Source: Carettochelys insculpta (lineage: Eukaryota > Chordata > Testudines > Carettochelyidae). Taken from it: a stretch of DNA of 64,000 nucleotides. The stretch covers positions 177,552,798-177,616,797 of the forward strand of contig NC_134138.1 in assembly GCF_033958435.1 (NCBI RefSeq). Direction: 5' to 3'. The translations under genes were made by a program, and so were the position numbers. The notes beneath the pieces were generated by a model that saw only the letters and a program-made list of their open reading frames with translations, was not told the origin of the DNA and did no database searches. Shown here piece by piece: positions 51,061 to 62,409 of this stretch. The number at the start of each line of letters is the position of its first letter. Position 1 is the stretch's first letter.

Positions 51061-51682
51061 CTCTTACCTGCTATGAGTATCTCTATGGAGCCTTAATACA
51101 TTTGCGCTAAGACCATTTCCTTCTTACCGCTGGTACAGAACACCATCTGTTCTATATGTCTGAACTGTGAGCTAACATGTTCTGCCCTCAAAAATAGCTC
51201 TGAGCTGGTGTTTCCTATAGAACAGTCATTTTAAGGAATTAGTATTCCATATGCAATAGATAAGAAAAGCAATTTGGAGTAGGGAGTGGGGTTAGTTCAC
51301 TGATTTTAGCAGAAAGTGTTTCACTCTTAACTGAGCAAAGATTTATTCATTCAATAAAGGATAAATTACTCCACATTCCTCCAAGTGTCACAATAATAGA
51401 ATGAAAGAGACAGCTTGAAAAAAATACATTCATTTTGTTTTGTCAGAAAAGGTTAAATTTATTTTGCTTTTGACCGCAGCATGGCTAAGGGCATGGTCAT
51501 TAAAATACACCTCACTCAATTCAGCTTTTAGAGGATTTGGAGTTAAAGAATTCTGGCTGTGAATTTTTGTCTTCTGAACAATGGGCTCCTTCAACCCACT
51601 GGAAATACTGACATTAGCAGACAGCTAGTTTGGCCCAACCCTGAAAAGAACTTACATCCTGGAGAATTTTTTAACACTGTTA

Positions 51683-52118
51683 GGCTACGTCTACACGTGC
51701 CCCAAACTTCGAAATGGCCATGCAAATGGCCATTTCGAAGTTTACTAATGAAGCACGGAAATGCATATTCAGCGCTTCATTAGCATGCGGGCGGCAGCGG
51801 CGCTTCGAAATTGACGAGCCTTGCCGCCGCGCGGCGCGTCCAGACGCGGCTCCTTTTCGAAAGGACGCCACCTTCTTCGAAGTCCCCTTATTCCCGTGAG
51901 CTCATGGGAATAAGGGGACTTCGAAGAAGGTGGCGTCCTTTCGAAAAGGAGCCCCGTCTGGATGCGCCGCGCGGCGGCAAGGCTCGTCAATTTCGAAGCG
52001 CCGATGCCGCCCGCATGCTAATGAAGCGCTGAATATGCATGTCAGCGCTTCATTAGTAAACTTCGAAATGGCCATTTGCATGGCCATTTCGAAGTTTGGG
52101 GCACGTGTAGACACAGCC
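51683..52118. mobile_element. Long-palindrome Harbinger-type MITE, best-preserved copy
   Basis: Flanked by a TTA direct repeat. The ends GGCTACGTCTACACGTGCCC and GGGCACGTGTAGACACAGCC are inverted, and the arms meet at GAGCTC (51898-51903). By hand count the arms differ at about nine of 218 positions. The element has no coding capacity and would depend on a Harbinger transposase in trans. Confidence 0.9.
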
Positions 52119-52320
52119 TTAGTCAAGTGGATGATAAGGGTGTGTATTTTATATGCATCTGCCAGTAAGTAAAGGAAATCAGTAAGCCACGGAGCAGATA
52201 TAATATTGTATCTGCGGCCACAAAAACGATCCATGGATATCCACACTGACACCCACAGATGCACAGCCCCATGTATATAAAGCAGATATCTGCAAATTTA
52301 CAGGGTTCTAGACACAAAAT

Positions 52321-52779
52321 TGCTGCATCGCCACATGCTGCTTCTTCTGGCAGCGGCATGCTAATGAGCTATTTGGAAGATGCTAATGAGGCAAGGATGC
52401 AAATTTTCCATGCCTCATTAGCATATTGGCACATGGTTCAGAGTCCGGAAGAAGCAGTTCTGGACTCCCAAGTGCATGTGGAGATGTGCGGCCTGCAGGG
52501 ATCTTCGGGAAGGAAACCCTCCTTCCCCAAAATAATAGAAGCCATAAAACTGTGGAGAAGAAGGGGCTTCCAGAAGGAGGGTTTCCTTCCCGAAGATCCC
52601 CATGGACCATGGATTTCCACGTGCACTTTGGAGTCCAGAAGAGCTTCTGCCAGACTCTGAACCACATGTCGATATGCTAATAAGGCACAGAAAATTTGCT
52701 TCTGCATCTTATTAGCATCTTCCAGTTAGCTCATTAGCGTGCTGCTTCCAGAAGAAGTGGCACTTGGAGACACGGCCAA
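52321..52779. mobile_element. Palindromic MITE, sister of the element at 3344-3801
   Basis: The arms share GATGCTAATGAGGCAAGGAT, the CATGCCTCATTAGCATAT mirror, GAGTCCGGAAGAAGC, and a GAAGGAAACCCTCC / GGAGGGTTTCCTTC pair. The right end is GGAGACACGGCC. Confidence 0.65.
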
Positions 52780-52969
52780 TTTGTATCCACATCCATATCC
52801 ACAAAAATGAGCCACAGATATCTTCACTGACGTCCGTGGATGCAGATAACCATGGATATAAAGTGGATATCTGTGGATTTGTAGAACTCTAGAAATCAAT
52901 GAAAGGATGCCTTCATGTCTGTGTTGCATTGGTAAGATCAATACAACTCTTGTATCTATTTCTGTTGTC

Positions 52970-53290
52970 CTTACTTTAAGAAGGATGTTGAATAGGAGAA
53001 AGCTCAGCAAAAATCTATCCGAACAATTAATGGTCTGGAAAACATTCTTTATCATGATGGACTAAAGGAATTCAGTCTTTTTAACCTATCAAAGAGAAGA
53101 TGGAGATATGATTTTAGCACAGGGAAAAGCTATTTGATACCACAGGGCTCTTGGGGCAAAGTATAAGACAACCTAATAGCTGGAAGTTGAAGTCAGCAAA
53201 TGTCAAACTGGAAATTAGATGCGCGCTTTTAACAGTGCTGTTAATGAACCCCTGGAACTCATAACAAAGAGATATGGATTTTCTTTATCA
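52970..53290 (+). mobile_element. Degenerate CR1-like LINE fragment
   Basis: CAATTAATGGTCTGGAAAAC, then TCAGTCTTTTTAACC and AAAGAGAAGATGGAGATATG read as a worn version of the GLEN-YEERL-LFNL-KRRWR stretch of CR1-like reverse transcriptase C-termini, with several frame breaks. Confidence 0.5.
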
Positions 53291-54955
53291 CTTGACATCT
53301 TTAAATCTATACAGAAAATCTTTCTAAAGTATACTTGATTGGGCAAGATGTAAGATTCACTGGGTGGAAATTCATGGCCTCTATTATGCCCCAGGAAGTC
53401 ACATTAGGTTATCATAGCCCTTTCTGAGCTTAAAATATATGCAGTCTCTGAAAGAAGTTCCTAAGCACGACTCTAATGATAATGAGAACTGGTGAAATCC
53501 TGGCCCTACTGAAGTCAATGGGATTTATAATCACAATAATCTTTGATATATTAATGATATTCAAATAGAGTGATCTGATTCTCTCCAAGCAAAGACTTTG
53601 GTGTATTTAAAGACAACTATTTCCACCCCTTTCCCATCACAGCCACCCCACTCCCACCCCCCACTACTTTTCCAATTTTATTCTGCATTACATGGCTTGT
53701 TTGGAATGAACTTCAGAGGGTTCCAATTATACAAATATCAAGAAGGTTGCACACTCTGATCTATACCTTCATAATTGAGAATTTAAACTAGAACAAGTGA
53801 AATGGACTTTTTCTTCCAAAATTTCCAGGTCCTGATTTCAACTTCTGATTTCAACTGTCAGTTTTTCTCAAGGGATTTTTTACATCCTGGTTTTGATGAA
53901 ATTGGGAAAGGCAGAGCCAGACAAAGTTCACTACAAAAGAGTTCAGTTCAAACTTTTGGTGAACAGCTCATGTTCCCTTTGTTTGAACTAATTCATCCAT
54001 CACTGCTTGTAAGATAGTCCTGTCACTACCAGGGTGTGTTCCAGGATAGTTTCATGTTGTTTCCCTGGGTACATCCTCTCCTTCTTGCTTCAAGTTTCCT
54101 TCAGCAAAAGATGAGAGAATGGCTAGTGATCCTTGAATTGTATATGGTTAATGTGAGTGTCAGTGTCACTGGCACAGACCCTGGTACTCCCATATGTTCC
54201 GTATGGGGAATGTCAGGGAAGACACTTATGCATAATCCTTTGCAATACCCGGTGGGGGGGCGGGGGGAGGGTTTGGTTTCCAGAGGTAAAACAATACCTT
54301 TACAGAAAAAAGAAGACAAACACCCCAATTTGGTGAGACTAGAACCACGGTTTCTAGTGATACAAAAGGACATGTTTTGGCTCTTGGCCTGAAAGAAAAG
54401 TGACTTGTTCTGAGTCAGATTTGAGTGTGTGTGGATGGGTATAAAGAAAGGTCCATTTCAGGTTTCAGATTCCATGGTTTCAAAAATATAGTAGTACAGA
54501 CCACTTGCAAACTGTTTTTTTAATGTGCCTGGAAAATTTAAGCTTCAAAATCTAGGACCAAGAGAGAAACATTTTAATAAAAGAAAATTTAGAAAATAGG
54601 TGCATTTTGCAAACTGTAGACAGGAGACTGTTAGATTTAATAGCAGACACTGATATTACTTTCAGCCTACGTTCATATAAGCTTCATGAAATATACAGAA
54701 TGGCAAATGTGTTCCTGTAGAAATTTGTTAGGCTGGGTGGTAACATAGCCGTGGGGTACAGAATATATTCATGGAAATACTATTAAAAGCAGGCATGGAG
54801 GTTTGAAGATCTGCTAAGAATCTTCAAACATACACCAATAAGGAAACTGTTAGCATTACATTTGGCTGACTTTTTTTTTTGTGGTATTCTATTTAATATT
54901 AAAATACATCTAGTTTTTATTTCTTCTTTAACAAATTTAATAGCTCTTATGTAGC
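53290..54955. other. No gene recognised
   Basis: AT-rich with a G run at about 54250-54268. Inferred intron. Confidence 0.5.
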
Positions 54956-54959
54956 ACAA

Positions 54960-55715
54960 CAGGAAAAATAAGTAGAACAGGAAGCCATTAAGAATTGTTA
55001 AGAAAGGGATGGAGAATATCTTATTGCCTCTATATAAATCTATGGTATACCCACATCTTGAATACTGCATAAAGATGTGGTCACCTTATCTCAAAAAAAA
55101 AAAAAAAGATATATTGGCATTGGAAAAGGTTCAGAAAATGGCAGCTACAATGATTAGGGGTTTGGAATGGGTGTCATATGCAGAAAGATTAAAACGAATG
55201 GGACTTTTCAGCTTAGAAAAAGAGGAGACTAAGGGGGGCATATGATAGAAGTCTATAAAATCATGACAGGTATGGAAAAAGTGAAGAAGGAAAAGTTATT
55301 TACTTGTTTTCATAACAGAAGAACAAGGGGTCACCAAATGAAATTAATAAGTAGTAGGTTTAAAACTAACAAAAAGAAGTTTTTCTTCATGCAGCTCACA
55401 GTAGGCCTGGGGAACTCCTTGCCAGAGGATGTGGTGAAGACCAGGACTTTAACATGGATCAAAGAAGAACTAGGTACGCTCATGGAGGCTAGGTCCATTA
55501 ATGGTTATTAGCCAGGATAGGTAGGAATGGTGTCCTCACCTCTATTTGTCGGAGGCTGGAAATGGATGACAGGCAAGGGAATCACTTAATGATTGCCTGT
55601 TCTATTCACTTCCTCTGGGGCATCTGGCATTGGCCACTGTTGGAAGATGGGCTACCGGGCTAGATGGACCTTTGGTCTAACTCAGCATGGCTGTTCTTAT
55701 ATTCATAACAGAACA
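54960..55715 (+). mobile_element. CR1/L3-like LINE 3' fragment
   Basis: The translation gives LPLYKSMVYPHLEYCIKMWS, LEKVQKMAATMIRGLEW, MKLISSRFKTNKKKFFFMQL and GNSLPEDVV, the C-terminal domain of a CR1-like reverse transcriptase, with one frame change near 55243 and a poly-A run at 55093-55108. The 3' end (GCTAGATGGACCTTTGGTC, then CATGGCTGTTCTTAT) is the ending typical of L3/CR1-type elements. It is a different and older subfamily from the 44-kb copy. Confidence 0.8.
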
Positions 55716-56247
55716 GTGTTGTGGCTTCTATCCTCATCTAGAATCTTGATTTCTGGGGCACTGCATGAAGCAGGAGGGAGAAAGTTTGAGTCTAGTCTTA
55801 AACCAGAAATTCTTTTTATTTACTGTTCTACAAAGGCATGCTCCAAAATCCAATAAGGTCAACAGAAAATCACCCAGGCTAAGTCTGCACTGCGGTGTGA
55901 ATTTGAAAGGTGAACCTTTGAAAACCACTGTTTGAAAGATTGTTTTTTGAAATCATGAGCCAACACACAAAAAAGCAGATCAAAGATGCAATCTGCTCTT
56001 TTGAAAGAGCAGCCCACCCAATCGAAAGGGAGAATCCACACATCCCAAGCACCCTTTCGAAAGAAAAGGCCAGGAAATGATGCAGATGGGGGTCACATGG
56101 AAGACATGCCCTTCTGGGGGCTTCAGCCTGCCACTCCCTTAAAGGGTTCCTCCCAAGCAACCCTATCCTACACACACTGAGGGCTGCCGGCCATCCCTGA
56201 GGCACAGCAGACCTTGAGCACACAGCACAGCCACCAAAGTGACCCTT

Positions 56248-56986
56248 ATGGCTCCCCAGCAGCTCCCTGATGGGAAGCTCCTTTAGGCCTTGGCCAGCCT
56301 GCTGGCAACAATGCTCGTGGCTGTCCTCCAGTGGCTCCATGGGGCCACCCACATAGCTGCTTTTCTGAGGGCCATCCCCACGGAGCAACTCCCGTGTCCC
56401 ATCCCTCAGGTGATCTGGCGCCTGTGGGACTACCCCACCAGCAATGCGTGGTGAGACCACCTGGTGCTGTGCGACTGGGATGATGACCGCTGGCTCCAGA
56501 ACTTCTTCATGACCAAGTGGACATTTCTGGAGCTATGTCACTGGCTCGCCCCAGCCCTCCAGAGCCATGACACCTGGATGAGCCTGTGCTCTCCATGCAG
56601 AAGGGAATAGCCATTGCTCTGTGGAAGCTGGCCACCCCGGACTGCCACTGTTCAGTCGGCCGTCAGTTTGGGGTGGGAAAGGCCACCATCAGGGCCATCC
56701 TCCTGGAGGCAAGCCAGGCTTGGGTTACACACCCACCCTGGGGAGAGAGGAGGAGAATCCTGGACATGGGGTCCCTGCAGGGGACAGGGGAGTGAGTCCC
56801 TTCAGGGTTGAGCATGGAGCACCCCACCACACACTCATGGGTGTGTTCTTCCTCCACCCCATGCAGGTCATCAGGGCCATAAACCACATCCTCCTTTGTT
56901 GGGTTGTCTGTGTTGGGGACCTCGATGTTGCCCTCAACTTTCTGGATTCCCATGTCTTTAAAAATGGCTGGAGGCAGATACCATAA
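56248..56986 (+). pseudogene. Harbinger (HARBI1-like) transposase, N-terminal remnant
   Basis: Reading from the ATG at 56248, the frame has stops at 56284-56286 (TAG) and 56452-56454 (TGA). It shifts frame near 56575-56590 and then gives IAIALWKLATPDCHCSVGRQ and FGVGKATIRAILLE, the helix-turn-helix region of Harbinger transposases. This part is preceded by a WLQNFFMTKWTFLELCHWLA-type segment typical of the family. A likely 158-bp intron at 56709-56866 follows, and coding resumes as VIRAINHILL. The frame ends at a TAA near 56985, before the GG-(V/A)-IDGTH block that carries the first catalytic Asp. The whole DDE core is therefore absent. The intact protein would cut and join transposon ends in the nucleus; this copy cannot. 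Confidence 0.8.
56709..56866 (+). other. Probable GC-AG intron in the transposase remnant
   Basis: The upstream codon GAG is followed by GCAAGC, which fits the consensus of the minor GC-AG intron class (AG/GCAAGT). The downstream side is a CT-rich tract ending CCATGCAG before GTC ATC AGG. Removing it joins two transposase segments in phase 0 with the order expected for the family. A simple T-to-C decay of an ordinary GT donor is equally possible. Confidence 0.5.
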
Positions 56987-57289
56987 AGCCCCGCTTGTGC
57001 TGGCAGGGGCATCTTCCACACTTCAGCCAGCTGCCACCATGGAGGATCCCCTCTTTTGAAAGAGCGGCCCATGGAGCATCTACATACGTTCTTTTCCAAA
57101 AGAACCTTTCGGAAAGGGGTGCTCTTCCTGATATGAGAAGGGAGGCGTGGTTTCGAAAAGTGGGCCATGTTCTTTTGAAATTCCTTTAAAAATAAAGCGT
57201 TTTGTGTGTAGATGCGCCGTGTGATCTTTTGCAGGAGCTCCTCCTTTTGAAATGTTTTTTGAAAGGACCTGCTAGTGTCCCATGGCCCT

Positions 57290-59860
57290 ATTGAATTCAG
57301 TGGATTTTGGAGCAGGCCTTAAGGCCAGGAAGATTTTTCCTTTGTCTTTTTTATTTTTTTAAGAAGTGGCTTCATTGATGTGTGAATAACTCTAAGTACA
57401 ATTACACAACCAAAAACTTGATGTTATACGGAGACTGTTCTGATGTTTATGATCTGGAAAATACCTTGCTGAAGTATTGGAGCCTTTAATGAAGTCAAAA
57501 CAAATAAAACTTGCCTTACATGACCTAAAGCCCAACTCTTGACATTTCATTTACTAGGATAATATATTCCCTATTTGTCTCATTTTAGTTTCTTCTCGTC
57601 CACAGGTAAACTTTTTCAGTCTTGGAAATGTCACATAGATACTGGTAGCTGATTTTTAATACAGGTGAGAGACAAGAATTATTATAAGCAAATTTAAGTT
57701 CTGTCCACATTTTCAAAAAAAGCAGAGGGAAAAAATTCAAATGTTTGCTTATATGATTTTTAAAAAAAAAATACAGTTTTTTGAAGCTTAGACCGACAGT
57801 TGACAATGGACAGAATTATTGAGCTGTGGATGACATTACAAACATATGATACGATTTTAATGAGGCAATAACTTTTGATTTACCCACAGTCACTGAATAA
57901 GAATTCTATAATATACAACCCTTTCAACAGAGTTCCTGTTACTTTATTTAGATGTGCCTATATTAGTGATGAATGTCATAATTCCAACAAGTGAAATCAC
58001 TCACACTAAACATTTCTTTTGAAGCCTATATTTATGTATGTCAAAGACTTTAATTCAGTTCTGACTGACTGGCAAAAAGTCATAGCTTACTAAGTATTCA
58101 ACACGCTTATTTTTATAATATCAGCTGAAGTACCAATGAGCTCAGCAGTGAACCTCTTATTGTATTTATTCATAAGTGATATCCCAGAGAGTGGTGCTAA
58201 AACTCAACTCCACAGAACATAACATGGCAATGATTTATTGTCAGAGGGAAGTTTAGTTAAATACTTCTGACACAGAATGTACTCTACAGGGTTATTACAA
58301 TAAGTTGGAGAGACAGGTATTTTGAATACGAACTTGCTGTTAGAAGAAAAACGAACTCCATGCACTGGAGTTAGGACACTGATGAGAATTTAATCCTTCC
58401 TGTGACATTTTCATACCATGCAGCCCTGTGAGAGTTTGAGAAACTGCACCTGGCAAGCAAGCTGCCTCATTTAAAAAGCAGCACAAGCTGCTAGTCAGGC
58501 TAGAAAGAGAATTTATATAAAGAAATATAAATCCTCTTGGCACTGTAGTATTCTGCCAAAGAGAACCCAAATAGTGTGAACTGCCTTAGGGCTTTCAGAA
58601 GTCACTTTTGTCCCTAACACCCATGTTTTCAAGCACAGAGGAGTGTATATGTTTGAAATGCTGGGTTCAAGTATCTCCCCAAATGCTGAGAAAAAGCAGG
58701 TCATATTAAACCTCTGTCTTGGAGTGGGCTCTGCCTCAGAGGTTATAGCAGCCTACAAGCACAAAACAATGCCTTCTTTGCTACAGTATGTATGTGTCCA
58801 CATTAGAATTGTCTCTTTTACAAGGAGAAACCAGGTAAATCTCAAAGCCTTTCCATTTCTGGGGTGTACAAGAGAACCAAAAATAAAATCTTCCCTTTTC
58901 TACATTGTGATACAGCTAGCATAGAATTTTTCTTATCATGAGCCACTCCTTTCCTTAGCCTCCTGGTTTATGCTTAAAGTACAGGGTGCAGCAAAACAAT
59001 AAACCCCCACTTGTATCTGTTCTCCAACTATTTAATCCAGTTTGTTCCATACATCTGCTGACATGGCCTGAACGTCGTTTACCCTATCAGGGCGAGCCTG
59101 GAGGTATCTGGTTCCTGTGAGGACCCAAACGAGTAGTTTATGCTTGCTCACTCCAATGTAGTATACTGCAAAAATGTTGGATTAACCGCATGAGAAGCGA
59201 GAAGTAGGCTAATTAATGTAAGGCTGGGACACATCGCTGTCTTGGCATTTCTAAACAGAGAAGGGGAGAGCGTTTCATATCCCATCATCAAGTTCTATAA
59301 AAAATTGTAACAACTAGCCCTACTTTTTCAGGACATATTCCAGGCACCAGACAACAAGCAATTAAGGCCCAAAGGGAAAACTGAATCCAAACCTTGTCTG
59401 GTTATAGTTTGCAGTTTGATAAATAGGAAACACACTACCAAAACAGTCTGGAGAATAGTCTATACACGCGAGACAGTTGCAGAGGCTGTGACTCTTTACA
59501 AACATGAATGACTTTCTGAAGAAGTTCTGCCTCCATGCTGCCAAAAAGACTCAGAATCAGAGATGGATGCATGCTGGACTGTGAGCTTCAGGCAAATGGT
59601 GCTACAATCTACCTTGTGCTGTTTTTTTACTGGCAGGTGTCGATTTTGATCCTCTCCTGGAAAATACAGTGACAGCTCACATCCTTGACCTTTTGGCTTG
59701 GTTCCCAAGGAGACCTAATCTTGTTATCTTTTATTCATGGTGCCTGCTGTGCTGGTTCCCCCACATTGTGAACCAAGAGGGGTGAATAAAGAAGCTAACC
59801 TAACACTGGAAGTCAACTCTTTGGATGCCGTAAGTATGGCCCAGCTTCCTGGCATTCCTT
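57290..59860. other. No gene recognised
   Basis: AT-rich, no repeat signature that I can name. Inferred intron. Confidence 0.5.
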
Positions 59861-60296
59861 GGCTACATCTACACTAGCCAAAAACTTTGAAATGGCCATG
59901 CAAATTGCCATTTTGAACTTTACTAATGAAGCACTGAAATACATATTCAGCGCCTCATTAGCATGCGGTTGGCCGCGGCACTTCGAAATTGACACGGCTT
60001 GCCGCCACTCGGCTCGTCCAGACAGGGCTCCTTTTTGAAAGGACCCCACCTACTTCAAAGTCCCCTTATTCCTATGAGCAGATGGGAATAAGGGGACTTC
60101 GAAGTAGGCGGGGTCCTTTCGAAAAGGAGCCCCGTTTGAATGAGCCGTGCGGCGGCAAGCCGCGTCAATTTCGAAACGCCACGGCCGCCCGCATGCTAAT
60201 GAGGCACTGAATATGTATTTCAGCACTTCATTAGTAAACTTCGAAATGGCCATTTGCCTGGCCATTTCGAAGTTTTTGGCTAGTGTAGACACAGCC
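59861..60296. mobile_element. Long-palindrome Harbinger-type MITE
   Basis: Flanked by CTT on each side (59858-59860, 60297-60299). The ends GGCTACATCTACACTAGCC and GGCTAGTGTAGACACAGCC are inverted. The central mirror is CCTATGAGCAGATGGG. The left arm has more TCGAA-to-TTGAA or TCAAA changes than the right. Confidence 0.85.
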
Positions 60297-60984
60297 CTTG
60301 AGACACAGCCCATCAATTTTCAAACAGCCTTCATTTCAATAATTCAACAACAGAAAATTCCCAAAGCCCCAACAAACTCAAATATAGAATTTCCTTCTAA
60401 AATTCCACTTTCCTAAGACTGAAGAAATATTCAATTCTACACTAATGACAGAATTAAGGTCCCGTATCTTACAACACATTAATGTTAGCAGCTGGATTTA
60501 CGTCAGTAGAAAACCCAGAAATTCCCCCTTTCTATTGGTCATACAGCTTTTGCTTTTAGCTTTCTTATGAACAATAAAATGTTTTTGTCGTTTTCTAAAA
60601 TGTATTTTCTCTGTTTCTAAGGTTTGGATAGCTGGAGTCATGGTACTAAAGGCAGAACAACATGAAAAACTGTGCCCTAATATTTTTGAACACTTCCTAA
60701 ATATTTCTACGTTTTTTTTCTGAAAAACATGAGGTGTTTGTTCAGTAAATGAAGCTGGGGTTTGGTATGAAGTTTTTACTGGCACTTGTGTGGGATGGTA
60801 TGCCAATTTTATTTTTGTCATTTGTAAGTACTCAGTCTATATGAAACTCACAGCAATAAAGTTTTATACCACAGCATTTGATATTCCCCACACATACACT
60901 CAGGTATGCGACAGAAACTGAAAGTGGAGCTAGCTAATTAGCATATATTTAAACAAAGAAAGGTGTGTACCGAAAACATGGTAT

Positions 60985-61110
60985 GCAAGTAGCATTGTGC
61001 TTATCTACAGAGAAGTAAACTGAGGCACAGATAGGCAAAGTATTTGTCAGCATTACACAGAAAATGAATTAAGACTGGAACACAGTAATCAAGAGTCCTA
61101 AGCCCTCAAT
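60985..61110 (-). repeat. MIR-like SINE relic
   Basis: AGTAAACTGAGGCACAGATA, then GGCAAAGTATTTGTCAGCAT, ACACAGAAAATGAATTAAG and AGTCCTAAGCCCTC fit a minus-strand MIR. Confidence 0.55.
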
Positions 61111-61445
61111 CATATGGTCTCAGGTAAATTCCAAATCCTCCCCACAATTATGCACCTATTTTTATTTATACTATTGAATAGCTCCAGCAACTATAGCTCC
61201 ATTCAGTGGATCTATTTATATTTATAAGTGTACGGGTAGGCATATTTGAGTTATGAAAAAAGGGGAAGGAAGGCTACTCCTATGACTAATCCACAAGGCT
61301 GGGATTCAGTAGATGTGGGACCAGTTATGCTATATCTGTAACTTGTATTCATATCTTGTACAGAAAGTATCACAGGAAAACCAGTTACTATTATTATTAC
61401 TCTTTGAGGGCAATACAATATCCAAAGGCTCAGCTGTACATTTAC

Positions 61446-61579
61446 CTGTAGAACTATGTCCCTTTCATTCCGTGTGACGTTAACACTGTGAGGCTGTCCA
61501 TTTGCCATGTTTCTGTGGTCTACGTCAATGTTATATGGCTCTCTGGTGCCTCCAAGGTTGTAGCGAATCTGTAAGCTTC
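61446..61579 (-). CDS. CNTNAP2: CNTNAP2 internal coding exon (laminin-G domain segment)
   Basis: A 134-bp exon read on the minus strand. It is preceded by a pyrimidine-rich acceptor ending TTTCTGTAG and followed by the donor CAG/GTAAATG. It opens in phase 1 (two bases complete a Gly codon) and ends in phase 0, giving 44 whole codons with no stop. The product contains [18 protein letters not shown] followed by [13 protein letters not shown] recognise this as the fourth (C-terminal) laminin-G domain of contactin-associated protein-like 2, a neurexin-family cell-adhesion protein that organises potassium channels at the juxtaparanodes of myelinated axons. Paralogues CNTNAP1, 3, 4 and 5 differ clearly in this stretch as far as I recall. 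The last eight residues (NERDIVLQ) diverge from the mammalian CNTNAP2 I remember, so a paralogue is not fully excluded. I did not find the flanking exons in the window. Confidence 0.85.
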
Positions 61580-62409
61580 CTACAGAAAGAAATGTACAGC
61601 ATTTTTAGCTATTTATACCTTCATTTCCAAGAGCTTTCTTTCTCTCCTCATTTAACTTTTCACCCATGACCTCCATATTTTCACATTTATATCACTCTTG
61701 GCAGACCTGCAGACAGCAATTCCAGGTGCCAGGGCAGAGCGCTCAATGCCCCCCCCACACTGCATCCTCAAAAAGGTGGTCCATCTGACAGATGGGTGGT
61801 GCTGCACCCTGTGCTCACTGGTGGTCAGCGAGCGGTAACCTGTGATACTTGTAGGTACTCTTCTTGCATGGTCAGGGCTTCCATATGTTTATCTGGTAGG
61901 GTTGCGAACTGTCTAACGGCATAAATTCAAAGACCCCTGCTTTTGCCTCCTTCCTCAGTGGGCCTGGCTCTTGGAGTTGAGCTCTGCAGCAGGAGAATTT
62001 AAATAGCAAGAGTCAGTGCCTCATAATTTAAATCTAGTGGGATGGTAATTGTTTCCAGTTTACAACCATAAACCATACAAGGTGCGTCTTCACTAGCCGG
62101 CTACTTTGAAGTAGCTGGCACAACGTCGAAATAGCACGCATTGCGTCTGCACACGCCGTGTGCTATTTCGATGTTGAAAACAATGTTAGGCAGCAAGACT
62201 TCAAAATCCCTGTTCCTATCTGCAGATGGGAATAGCGTCCTACTTCGACGTTCAACATCGAAGTCAGGCGTGTGTAGACGATCCGCGTCCCGCTACTTCA
62301 AAATAAGGGGGGCGGCCCTCCATGGTGGCCATCAGCTGAGGGGTTGAGAGTCTCTGTCCAGCCCCTCTGGGGCTCTATGGTCCCTGTGCGCAGCCGCCCT
62401 TAAAGCACC

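Larger units (their letters stand above)
55877..57287 (+). mobile_element. Harbinger-type transposon, internally deleted
   Basis: The left end GGCTAAGTCTGCACTGCGG and an AGTG...GGCC right end are decayed forms of the terminal repeats common in this window. The sub-terminal arms are inverted copies of each other, rich in CTTTCGAAAG and TTTTGAAAGAGC(A/G)GCCC words (left near 56000, right near 57050). Between them lies a truncated transposase gene. Arms and size suggest a once-autonomous element that lost its catalytic part. The 420-bp element at 34110-34529 shares the arm words (for example ACACAAAAAAG) and looks like a short relative. Confidence 0.75.
60300..62080. other. Sequence flanking the CNTNAP2 exon
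   Basis: Unique sequence with a MIR relic at 60985-61110 and the exon at 61446-61579. At about 61690-61950 lies repeat-like material (GGTAGGGTTGCGAACTGTCT) that may be a fragment of a DNA transposon; the class is not established. Confidence 0.45.

Noticed and set aside
51521..51555. Possible next CNTNAP2 exon (minus-strand FFNS-like words)
   Set aside because: Only a few residues agree, a stop follows at once and no splice sites flank it.
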